A stretch of DNA of 15,176 nucleotides from DASUBN01 sp036263155 (GTDB lineage: Bacteria; Pseudomonadota; Gammaproteobacteria; Natronospirales; REEB76): positions 1 to 15,176 of the forward strand of contig DATAHN010000068.1 of the NCBI GenBank assembly GCA_036263155.1, read 5' to 3'. Both the position numbers and the translations under genes were made by a program. Shown here piece by piece: positions 7,691-13,761 of the stretch (position 1 is its first letter; every line of letters begins with the position of its first letter). Under the pieces are notes generated by a model. The model was not told where the DNA came from. It searched no databases and saw only the letters and a list, made by a program, of their open reading frames with translations.

Positions 7691-8530
7691 ATGAACTACC
7701 GCCACGCCTTCCACGCGGGCAACTTCGCCGACGTGGTGAAGCACACGCTGCTGATCCTGTTGCTGGAGGCGCTGGGCAAGAAGCCCGCCCCCTGGGCCTA
7801 CCTCGACACCCACGCCGGGGCCGGCGCCTTCGACCTCGCTTCCGAGGCGGCCAAGCGTACCGGCGAGGCTGCGGGCGGCATCGGGCGGCTGTGGCCGGCC
7901 CGGGGCACGCTGCCGGCGGCGGCGGAGCGGCTCTGCGCCCTGGTGGCGGAACTGAATCCCGGCGCCGGCGCCGCGGGCCTGCCGCGGGTCTATCCCGGCT
8001 CGCCGCGGGTGGCCGCGAGCCTCGCGCGCCCGGGGGACCGGCTGCTACTGGCAGAGCTGCACCCGGAGGAGGCCTACCTCCTGCGCGGCGAGTTCATGGG
8101 CAACAAGGCGGTCGCGGTGCATGAGCGGGACGGCTACGAGATGCTGCAGGCGCTCACGCCGCCGAAAGAGCGGCGCGGGCTGGTGCTGATGGATCCGCCC
8201 TACGAGAAGCCGGACGAGTTCAGCCAGGCCGCCGCCGCGCTGGAGGCTGCCCACGCGCGCTGGGCCACGGGCACGTACGCCCTCTGGTATCCCATCAAGG
8301 ACGACAGCGCCAAGCGGCGTTTCCTGCGCCGGGTGGAGCAGTCGGGGCTACGCAAGGTACTCCTCGCGGAGCTCAGCTTGCCGATCCAGACGGATGCTCT
8401 CTATGGCACCGGCATGCTGGTGGTGAACCCACCCTGGCAGTTCGACACGGCCGCCCGTGAGCACTTACAGGCTCTGGTCCCACTCCTCGGCGCAGAGCAC
8501 ACGGAAGTGCGGTGGTTAGTTCCTGAATAG
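7691..8530 (+). CDS. rlmJ: 23S rRNA (adenine(2030)-N(6))-methyltransferase RlmJ
   Basis: A 279-residue SAM-dependent methyltransferase that adds a methyl group to N6 of A2030 in 23S rRNA in E. coli (older names YhiR, ComJ). The N-terminus MNYRHAFHAGNFADVVKH closely matches the RlmJ family. The SAM-binding loop is YLDTHAGAGAF (residues 37-47). The catalytic N6-adenine motif IV is MDPPYEKPDEF (167-177, DPPY at 168-171). A helical insertion lies between residues 50 and 100, as in the family, and ALWYPIKDDS precedes the C-terminal strands. Length matches E. coli RlmJ (about 280). The start is the only ATG that keeps the conserved N-terminus. The gene supports a gammaproteobacterial origin. Confidence 0.96.
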   Translation: MNYRHAFHAGNFADVVKHTLLILLLEALGKKPAPWAYLDTHAGAGAFDLASEAAKRTGEAAGGIGRLWPARGTLPAAAERLCALVAELNPGAGAAGLPRVYPGSPRVAASLARPGDRLLLAELHPEEAYLLRGEFMGNKAVAVHERDGYEMLQALTPPKERRGLVLMDPPYEKPDEFSQAAAALEAAHARWATGTYALWYPIKDDSAKRRFLRRVEQSGLRKVLLAELSLPIQTDALYGTGMLVVNPPWQFDTAAREHLQALVPLLGAEHTEVRWLVPE

Positions 8531-8539
8531 GGCGAGCGC

Positions 8540-8581
8540 TTGACAAGTGACCCAAGGTCAGTAAATGATGACCCTGGGTCA
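8540..8581 (+). promoter_or_regulatory. tetR-hutD promoter with two TetR-type operators
   Basis: Two 13-bp palindromes sit before the TetR gene: TGACC-CAA-GGTCA at 8548-8560 and TGACCC-T-GGGTCA at 8569-8581. Their centres (8554 and 8575) are 21 bp apart, two helical turns, so bound dimers would lie on the same face of the DNA. A TTGACA at 8540-8545 is a perfect -35 box. A weak -10 (AATGAT, 8564-8569) lies 18 bp downstream. The first palindrome falls in the spacer and the second over the expected transcription start, an arrangement suited to repression. This is most likely the autoregulatory site of the adjacent TetR protein. Confidence 0.75.
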
Positions 8582-8597
8582 TTTGAGAGCGACTTCC

Positions 8598-9257
8598 ATG
8601 GTCAAGCACCGCGCCGTCACCGATGTCCAGAAGGAAGCGCGCCGCGCCGAGATCCTCGAGGTCGCGCTGCGGCGCTTCGCCACCACGCCCTACGACTCCC
8701 TCAGCATGGCGGAGACCGCCGACGCCGCCGGTGTCGCCAAGGGCACCCTGTACCTCTACTTCCAGAGCAAGGAGGAGCTGTTCCTCGCCATCTGCAGCGA
8801 ACAGCTCGCCGCCTGGTTCGACGAGATGGATGCGGGCCTCAGGCAGACGGACGACACCAGCGTGGCAGGGTTCCTGAAGCTCCTCGGCGACTCGCTGGTG
8901 AGCCGCCCCGAGCTTCTGCGCCTCATCGCGATCCTGCACACCAAGCTCGAAGCCAACGTGAGCCCTGGGACCGCGCGGGATTTCCGCACCTGGCTGGAGG
9001 AGCGCCGCCGCGCTACCGGCCTCTTGCTGGAGCAGCGCGCGCCGTTCCTCAAGCCCGGCCAGGGCGCGGTGCTGCTGCGGCAGATCGACGCGCTGGTGAT
9101 CGGCTTCCAGCACCAGGCGGAACCCCTGGGCGGCATGCGCGAGGCGCTGGCGGCGCCGGACATGGCGGCGCACCGGGTGGATCTGCGCGAGTCCCTGCTG
9201 CGCACCATCAATACACTTCTCACAGGCCTGGCATATGAATCCAAGTATGGGAAATGA
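8598..9257 (+). CDS. TetR/AcrR-family transcriptional regulator
   Basis: A 219-residue TetR-family repressor. The N-terminal helix-turn-helix is clear: RRAEILEVALRRFATTPYDS followed by SMAETADAAGVAKGTLYLYF and SKEELFLAI (about residues 16-65). The rest is the helical ligand-binding and dimerisation domain, whose ligand cannot be predicted. The ATG at 8598 is preferred over the in-frame ATG at 8565, because the latter lies inside the promoter/operator and would precede the likely transcription start. GAGAGC at 8585-8590 is a modest ribosome-binding site. The gene probably represses itself and the HutD-family gene that starts 6 bases after its stop. Confidence 0.93.
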   Translation: MVKHRAVTDVQKEARRAEILEVALRRFATTPYDSLSMAETADAAGVAKGTLYLYFQSKEELFLAICSEQLAAWFDEMDAGLRQTDDTSVAGFLKLLGDSLVSRPELLRLIAILHTKLEANVSPGTARDFRTWLEERRRATGLLLEQRAPFLKPGQGAVLLRQIDALVIGFQHQAEPLGGMREALAAPDMAAHRVDLRESLLRTINTLLTGLAYESKYGK

Positions 9258-9263
9258 AGCCTG

Positions 9264-9890
9264 ATGTCCGGGCCCCAAATTAGCGCGCACCTGCTCCATC
9301 CGGCCGACTATCGGGTCATGCCCTGGAAGAACGGCCGCGGCGCCACCACCGAGATCGCGATCCACCCTGCCGGCGCGGCGTTGGACGGCTTCGACTGGCG
9401 TTTGAGCATCGCCGACGTGGTGGAGGACGGCGACTTCTCCCGCTTCCCGGGCTACGACCGCAGCCTGGTGGTGGCGGAGGGGCGCGGCATGGATCTCGAG
9501 TTCGATGGCGCCTCGGCGCCGCAACGCCTCGCCGGGCCGGGGAGCCTCGCGCTTTTCTCCGGCGACTGGATCACCCGCGGGCGGCTCCTGGACGGGCCCG
9601 TGCGGGACTTCAACGTCATGAGCGCGCGCGAGCGCGTGCACCACGAATGCGAGGTGCTGAAGGACGCGCCGGTGGAGTTCGTGTGGGAGCCGGGACGCGA
9701 GATGCTGTTCTGCCATGCCATCGCCGGCAACCTGATACTGAAGATGCGCGGCAGCGCGGAATGGAAGCTGGAGCCGCGCCAGAGCCTCTCACTCTCGGCG
9801 CAGCCGGGCAGCTCCGGCTTCTCCCAGCTCATGGTGATGCCACATGCCCGGACGACCCTGGCCGTGGTGGTGCGCCTGCGTAGGATTTGA
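9264..9890 (+). CDS. HutD/Ves-family cupin protein
   Basis: A 208-residue bicupin-like protein of the HutD/Ves family. The family signature MPWKNGRGATTEI is at residues 19-31. FDWRLSIADV (43-52), EDGDFSRFPGYDR (54-66) and DFNVMSAR also match. HutD proteins are found in histidine-utilisation operons, where a role in limiting or sensing pathway flux was proposed. Ves is the E. coli paralogue linked to cold response. No hut enzyme genes lie nearby, so a role in histidine breakdown is not supported here. The start is 6 bases after the TetR stop with GGGAA upstream, so the two are one transcription unit. Its stop is 16 bases from the convergent redoxin gene, with no terminator hairpin between them. 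Confidence 0.88.
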   Translation: MSGPQISAHLLHPADYRVMPWKNGRGATTEIAIHPAGAALDGFDWRLSIADVVEDGDFSRFPGYDRSLVVAEGRGMDLEFDGASAPQRLAGPGSLALFSGDWITRGRLLDGPVRDFNVMSARERVHHECEVLKDAPVEFVWEPGREMLFCHAIAGNLILKMRGSAEWKLEPRQSLSLSAQPGSSGFSQLMVMPHARTTLAVVVRLRRI

Positions 9891-9906
9891 TGAGGTCGAG
9901 CGCGTT

Positions 9907-10500
9907 CTACCGCTGAGCGGCCGCCAGGCCCCGCGTGGCGGCCGGCGCCGGCGCATTGCCACGTTGCAGCAGGCCGCGCGCCAGGAACAGCTCGATGCGC
10001 TCGAAGGGGATGCGGTCGCCCGCATCGCTGCCGTAGTAGGTCTCGACGATGCGGCCCTCTTCGTCGATGAGGAAGTCCGCCGGCATCAGGTTGTTGGTGT
10101 TGAGGCCAGCCAGCCCCACCAGGCGCAGGCCCTTCACCAGTGTCGGCACCCGCGTCACCACCGCCTTGAGCTTGCGCAGCAGCGAGCGCTCGATGCCGTA
10201 GAGCCGGTGCGTGGCCGCGTCGGGATCCGCCACCACCCGGAACGGGCGCGGGTGGCGCGCCACGAAGCGCAGCACTTCTGCTTGGGAGGAACCGAACACC
10301 GCCACCACGTCCAGGCCCAGCGCCAAGAGGCCTTTGTGCTGCTGGGTGAGTTCGTAGATGCGGTAGTTGCAGAACGGGCAGGCCGCGTCGCGGAAGAACG
10401 AGAGCAGCGTGCGCCGGCCGGTACCGCCGATGACGACAGGCTCGCCGTAGATGTCGGTGAGCAGGAGCGGCGGGGCCGCGTTGGGAGCGGAGAGTCGCAT
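9907..10500 (-). CDS. Peroxiredoxin-like/AhpC-TSA family protein with a CPFC motif
   Basis: A 197-residue soluble thioredoxin-fold protein with no signal peptide. LLSFFRDAACPFCNYRIYEL (residues 32-51) carries C41-P-F-C44 in the position of the peroxiredoxin/thioredoxin active site. The pattern resembles the 'peroxiredoxin-like' AhpC/TSA subgroup with R-x-x-C-P-F/Y-C. Downstream LDVVAVFGSSQAEVLRF and PADFLIDEEGRIVETYYGSDAGDRIPFE are standard fold segments. The likely role is reduction of peroxides or disulfides, but the reductant and substrate are unknown. It is the last gene of the four-gene operon, 15 bases after the SufR-like regulator, with GAGGA as ribosome-binding site. The N-terminal start is well placed. 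Confidence 0.85.
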   Translation of the reverse strand: MRLSAPNAAPPLLLTDIYGEPVVIGGTGRRTLLSFFRDAACPFCNYRIYELTQQHKGLLALGLDVVAVFGSSQAEVLRFVARHPRPFRVVADPDAATHRLYGIERSLLRKLKAVVTRVPTLVKGLRLVGLAGLNTNNLMPADFLIDEEGRIVETYYGSDAGDRIPFERIELFLARGLLQRGNAPAPAATRGLAAAQR

Positions 10501-10515
10501 GGGATCGTCCTCGGG

Positions 10516-11208
10516 TCAGGCGGCGCGGGCCGCGGGTTCCTCGAGCGTGAACGGATGGTCGGCGGCGACGGGCTGGTCTTCCAGCACGCGGAACACGCAG
10601 CGCCGGTCACCGTCCTGGAAGCGTTCGTCGCGCACTACCCGCACGCCCAGGAGCCGCGTCAGGGTGTTGAGGGTGATGGAGCAGAGTTGCGGGCGGCGCA
10701 TCGCCACGTTCAGGAACGGGCAGTTGCGTTCCACCAGCGTGTAGCCGCGGGCGTCCTTGCGTACCGAAGTGTGCGGGTCTTCCTCGAAGTAGATGCCCTT
10801 GAGCGCCTTGATGCGCTCCGGCAGCGTCTTGCCGGCGAGCCGCGGCTCCCAGAGTCTCACCTGCTGCTCGGTGATGCTGGCCAAGAGCTTCACCAGCGCC
10901 TCCTGCCCGAGCTGGTCCGCCACCGCGTCCACCAGCGTCATGGAGAGCGCGTCGTAGTTCTTGGGGAACATGTGGTCGCCGGCGGGGGTGATCTGGAAGC
11001 TCACCGCCGGGCGTCCGGCACCTTCCGCGGCCTGGTGGCCGCAGCGCGCGATCCAGCCTTCCGCCTCCAGCAGTTGCAGCTGCTGGCGCGCGCCCTCGCG
11101 GGTCACGCCCAGGTGCTCCGCCACCTCGCCGGCGGTGGCTTCGCCCTGCCGCTTGATGAACTGCATGATGAGCCGGCGCGAATCCGGCGTGGCGGGGCGT
11201 GCTTTCAT
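10516..11208 (-). CDS. SufR-like winged-helix regulator with Cys cluster
   Basis: A 230-residue transcription regulator. The N-terminal winged helix is TPDSRRLIMQFIKRQGEATAGEVAEHLGVTREGARQQLQLLEAEGWI, written here in pieces: RRLIMQFIKRQG (11-22), GEVAEHLGVTREGARQQLQL (27-46) and a wing ending RPAVSFQIT. The C-terminal half has three cysteines at C163 (VERNCPFLNVA), C176 (PQLCSITL) and C204 (RRCVFRV), spaced C-x12-C-x27-C. This layout matches what I recall for SufR-type regulators, which bind a [4Fe-4S] cluster and repress suf genes or other redox genes. No suf genes are in view. The start overlaps the upstream DUF2231 stop (ATGA), so translation is coupled. It probably controls its own operon. 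A less specific name would be 'DeoR/ArsR-like HTH regulator'. Confidence 0.85.
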   Translation of the reverse strand: MKARPATPDSRRLIMQFIKRQGEATAGEVAEHLGVTREGARQQLQLLEAEGWIARCGHQAAEGAGRPAVSFQITPAGDHMFPKNYDALSMTLVDAVADQLGQEALVKLLASITEQQVRLWEPRLAGKTLPERIKALKGIYFEEDPHTSVRKDARGYTLVERNCPFLNVAMRRPQLCSITLNTLTRLLGVRVVRDERFQDGDRRCVFRVLEDQPVAADHPFTLEEPAARAA

Positions 11209-11657
11209 GGCTGCGGCGGTCGGTTCTGGCCGATGCCGAAATCGTACACCAGCCGCGCGCCGGCATAGGCGCCTAGGCTAAGCAGCAGGAACCCGGCGGC
11301 CGACAGCGCCAGGGCGCCCACCGCCTCCAGCTGGGAGGGCTCGCCCTGCTGCGGCCGGAACAGCAGCGTCACCACGAACAGGCACCAGGCCGTGCCCACC
11401 AGGAGCAGATGGCGCTGCGCCACCGGCTGCGCCGGGTGCTCGGCGGGCAGCGCCATCAGGTCCATGAGGCCGGCGCACATGGCGAGCAGGCCCATGGCGA
11501 CGCCCAGGGCGATGCACCAGAACGCCGCGTGCCACCAGGCCGGGCCATGCGTCAGCAGGTATCCCAGGTCCAGCACCGGCGCCAGCGTCCAGCAAACGAC
11601 CGGGAAGTGCACCAGCGCGGGGTGCACGGGATGTCCGCCGAGGCGCAGGCCCTGCAT
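11205..11657 (-). CDS. DUF2231 family membrane protein
   Basis: A 150-residue membrane protein of the uncharacterised DUF2231 family. The diagnostic start GGHPVHPALVHFPVVCW carries H9, H12 and H17. The end GARLVYDFGIG matches the family's G-x-LVY-x-x-G-x-G tail. Four hydrophobic helices are visible at about 15-35, 42-66, 82-100 and 113-132, with another His (H83) before the third. Clustered His residues in a small 4-helix protein suggest metal or haem binding, but this is inference. The ribosome-binding site (TGAGG) overlaps the stop of the preceding 120-residue gene, and its own stop overlaps the start of the SufR-like regulator, so the three genes are tightly coupled. Confidence 0.87.
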   Translation of the reverse strand: MQGLRLGGHPVHPALVHFPVVCWTLAPVLDLGYLLTHGPAWWHAAFWCIALGVAMGLLAMCAGLMDLMALPAEHPAQPVAQRHLLLVGTAWCLFVVTLLFRPQQGEPSQLEAVGALALSAAGFLLLSLGAYAGARLVYDFGIGQNRPPQP

Positions 11658-11666
11658 GGCGTGGCC

Positions 11667-12029
11667 TCAGGCCGCCGGGGCCTGGGCCTGGACGATCGAG
11701 ACCAGCAGCGTCAGGAAGCCGATCACGGCCACCAGCGCGTGCACCACGATCACCGCGCGCGGATGCTGCTGCTTCTTGATGTGGAAGGTGAGCAGGTAGA
11801 AGCCACCCAGCGCCGCCACCAGGAGCACGATGAGTGCGATGCGGGCCGTGCCGCCGCCCAGGCCTGCCATCACCCCGACGATGAGCAGTACCAGGCCGGT
11901 GGCGCCGAACAGACCGTGCAGCACCGCGACCGGCACCGGCAGGCTCTGGCCCTTGAAGCTGCGCACCGCCATGAACAGGCCGCCCAGGGCGCCCAACGCG
12001 AACAGGACCGCTGCATAGATCAGGAACAT
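11667..12029 (-). CDS. Small 4-TM membrane protein with internal duplication
   Basis: A 120-residue, very hydrophobic protein of no family I recognise. Four membrane helices are visible at about 3-22, 34-53, 62-82 and 92-113. The two halves align without gaps at an offset of 59 residues. Each has ALGG (14-17 and 73-76), a His 24 residues later (H38 and H97), and a Gly 7 after that (G45 and G104). It therefore looks like a tandem duplication of a two-helix hairpin, with both histidines at the start of helices 2 and 4 on the same membrane side. Haem or metal ligation is possible but unproven. The ATG at 12029 has AGGGAG (12036-12041) six bases upstream; the longer frame to 12092 would include the promoter. 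It is the first gene of the operon. Confidence 0.82.
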   Translation of the reverse strand: MFLIYAAVLFALGALGGLFMAVRSFKGQSLPVPVAVLHGLFGATGLVLLIVGVMAGLGGGTARIALIVLLVAALGGFYLLTFHIKKQQHPRAVIVVHALVAVIGFLTLLVSIVQAQAPAA

Positions 12030-12035
12030 GGATGT

Positions 12036-12092
12036 CTCCCTATTAAACAAGTTATGACTTGGTAAATATAGCACGGCCATGGCCGCCGTCAA
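12036..12092 (-). promoter_or_regulatory. Operon promoter with palindromic operator over the start
   Basis: Read on the - strand, TTGACG (12092-12087) and TATATT (12070-12065), with a 16-bp spacer, match sigma70 -35 and -10 boxes at 5 of 6 positions each. Transcription would begin near 12058. CAAGT-CATA-ACTTG lies exactly there (12061-12048). With its flanks it forms an imperfect 28-bp palindrome (12068-12041, 11 of 14 pairs complementary). This is where a repressor site is expected, and the operon's own SufR-like protein is the obvious candidate. The leader would be about 29 bases and ends in the AGGGAG ribosome-binding site. Confidence 0.7.
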
Positions 12093-12143
12093 TGCCCGGG
12101 TCAGCGGGGCAGGGTACGGGCGGCGGGCCTTAAGGGGTGGGGA

Positions 12144-12647
12144 TCAGTAGGCGTCGCGGGGGCGGTAAAGGGGGAACAGCGAGGTCTCCTCGAACTCCTG
12201 GCGGTGCTGGAACTCGGCGATGGCCTCGTCCAGCTCGCGGCCGAAGCGCTTGAGGTTGGCGTCCCCCACCGGGATGCTGAGGTAGTGCTGCAGGAAGCCC
12301 GTCACCATGCGCTCGGTATGGGCGGCGCTGCCGCGCAGGCTGCGTACCAGGGTGGAGTCATGCTCCTGCTTCACGTGGCGCTCGATGTAGGCGAAGCAGC
12401 GTGCCTGCTTGCGCTGGCTGTGCTGCTTCAGCTCCTCCTGGAACTGGGCCAGGAGCGGCTTGATCACCTCGTAGCGCCGCGCCTTGGCGGCCTCGCGCAC
12501 GCCCTGCAGTTGGGCGCGCAGCAGGCGGTGCTCGTTCAGCAGCGAGGGGATGAGGTTCGGGTCGTGGGGCAGCGTGGTGTCATCGGGAAGCGCCACGGTC
12601 GCATTGGCCGGCGCGGGCTCGCCGCGGGAGAAGAAACTGAGTCGCAT
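12144..12647 (-). CDS. Hemerythrin-like (HHE) domain protein
   Basis: A 167-residue soluble, helical protein that fits the hemerythrin/HHE four-helix bundle. Hemerythrins bind a di-iron centre used for oxygen, nitric oxide or iron handling. Candidate ligands are H40 (LLNEHRLL), H76 (LKQHSQRKQARCF), H110 (SAAHTERM), H148 and E153 (EFQHRQEFEETSLFPLY). The last pair keeps the His-x4-acid spacing and the LFP turn typical of the family. The second motif is usually H-x3-E, but here residue 80 is Lys, so one bridging carboxylate appears to be missing. The first 25 residues are a non-conserved tail. GAGG lies seven bases before the ATG at 12647. It is transcribed alone, just upstream of the SufR-like operon and in the same direction. 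Confidence 0.75.
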   Translation of the reverse strand: MRLSFFSRGEPAPANATVALPDDTTLPHDPNLIPSLLNEHRLLRAQLQGVREAAKARRYEVIKPLLAQFQEELKQHSQRKQARCFAYIERHVKQEHDSTLVRSLRGSAAHTERMVTGFLQHYLSIPVGDANLKRFGRELDEAIAEFQHRQEFEETSLFPLYRPRDAY

Positions 12648-12841
12648 GATCTACCTCGAGACATTCTTTATTGGGCGCCGGCACCAGGGATTATCCGCCC
12701 CCGATCCTGGCAGCGCATGGGCAGGATTGCCTAGATAATCCGCAGATCCGGTGGTCTTCGCGATACAGGCGCGGGCGAAAGGGCTGAACTCGGCGGCATC
12801 CCGCGGGTCTTAATCCCGGTATCCGACGGAAGGTACAACCC
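12648..12841. promoter_or_regulatory. Divergent intergenic region, hemerythrin (-) and PD40 protein (+)
   Basis: This 194-bp gap holds no gene. An exact 8-bp inverted repeat, GGATTATC (12688-12695) and GATAATCC (12734-12741), has centres 46 bp apart, too wide for a single operator but possible as two half-sites. GGAAGG at 12828-12833 is the ribosome-binding site for the + strand gene. I cannot name convincing -35/-10 boxes on either strand. Confidence 0.35.
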
Positions 12842-13711
12842 ATGCACCCGAGCCGCTTATTCCCCTTCGCCGCCATCCTGCTGGCCGGTTCCGCCTCCGC
12901 CGACGTGGTGCCCTGGCAGCCGGCACGCATCTCGAGCCCGCTGTTCGAGTCCCACGCCACCTTCGACCCCAGGACCCGGGACCTCTACTTCGTGCGCAGC
13001 TCCAAGGATTTCAGCGGCTGGCGCATCCTGGTGAGCCACTGCGGGGCGGACGGCTGGTCCGAACCCGCGCCGCCGCCCTTCGCCGGCGACGGGGTGGAGG
13101 CGGACCCCTGGTTCACGCCGGACGGATCCAGCCTCTACTTCATCTCCACCCGCTCCACCGACGGGATGGTGCAGCCCAAGAACCTGGACATCTGGCGCAT
13201 GGACCGGGACGCCGCCGGGCATTGGGGCACGCCGCGGCGCCTGCCGGAACCCGTCAACTCCGCCGGTGCCGAGTGGTTCCCGCGTCTCGCGAAGGACGGC
13301 TGGCTCTACTTCGGTTCCAGCCGCCCCGGCGGCCGGGGCAAGAACGACATCTGGCGCGCGCGGCAGGACGCCTCAGGCAACTGGCGGGTGGAGGACCTGG
13401 GGCCCGCCATCAACACCGCCGCCGACGAGTACGAGCCCCTGCCGGCGCCGGACGGCAAGCGCATGGTGATCATGGCGGCGGACGGACTCTACGAGTCCCT
13501 GAGCGACGGCAAGGGTGGCTGGAACCCGAAGCACAAGCTCGGGCCGGACGTGGACGTGAACGGCAGCGAGATCGGCGCGGCGTTCTCCCCGAGCGGCCGC
13601 TCCATGCTTTTCGCGCGGGACCTCAAGGGCGAGCTCTCCGGCGAGTTCTTCCTGCAGCGCGCCGCGCCGCCGGAGGACTGGCCGCCCGCCTGTCCGGTGG
13701 AATCCCGTTAA
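12842..13711 (+). CDS. Periplasmic TolB-like PD40 beta-propeller protein
   Basis: A 289-residue protein with a Sec signal peptide (MHPSRLFPFAAILLAGSASA, cut after residue 20 at an A-S-A site) followed by repeated PD40/TolB-like propeller blades. Repeats are visible as FDPRTRDLYFVRSSKD, WFTPDGSSLYFISTRS, RLAKDGWLYFGSSRPGG then KNDIWRA, PAPDGKRMVIMA, and FSPSGRSMLFARD. About five blades can be counted, so it may be a partial or small propeller. Such proteins usually mediate protein-protein contacts in the periplasm or cell envelope; no partner gene is adjacent. The start has GGAAGG eight bases upstream and gives a clean signal peptide. It is monocistronic, ending at a shared terminator. Confidence 0.85.
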   Translation: MHPSRLFPFAAILLAGSASADVVPWQPARISSPLFESHATFDPRTRDLYFVRSSKDFSGWRILVSHCGADGWSEPAPPPFAGDGVEADPWFTPDGSSLYFISTRSTDGMVQPKNLDIWRMDRDAAGHWGTPRRLPEPVNSAGAEWFPRLAKDGWLYFGSSRPGGRGKNDIWRARQDASGNWRVEDLGPAINTAADEYEPLPAPDGKRMVIMAADGLYESLSDGKGGWNPKHKLGPDVDVNGSEIGAAFSPSGRSMLFARDLKGELSGEFFLQRAAPPEDWPPACPVESR

Positions 13712-13713
13712 AG

Positions 13714-13743
13714 AAAAAGCCCGGGAACTGTCCCGGGCTTTCT
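13714..13743. terminator. Bidirectional terminator between PD40 and 4-TM genes
   Basis: An 11-bp stem (13716-13726 with 13731-13741, AAAGCCCGGGA / TCCCGGGCTTT) and a 4-base loop follow the PD40 stop directly. The + strand continues TTTCTCG. The - strand continues with a U-rich run (CTTTTTCTTT overlapping the stem foot), so it should also stop the convergent gene ending at 13762. Confidence 0.9.
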
Positions 13744-13761
13744 CGTCTCACGCGGGGAAGT

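Noticed and set aside
8565..8597. Upstream ATG for the TetR gene
   Set aside because: It lies within the operator/promoter and probably before the transcription start. The ATG at 8598 gives a normal TetR N-terminus.
8373..9716. 447-codon open frame on the - strand
   Set aside because: Covers rlmJ, tetR and hutD in antisense and crosses their promoter. Its composition is unlike a real protein.
9891..9906. Terminator between hutD and the redoxin gene
   Set aside because: Only 16 bp separate the convergent stops and no hairpin with a T-tract is visible, so the transcripts may overlap.
12030..12092. 21-codon N-terminal extension of the 120-residue membrane protein
   Set aside because: It would be encoded by the promoter and operator. 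AGGGAG correctly precedes the ATG at 12029.
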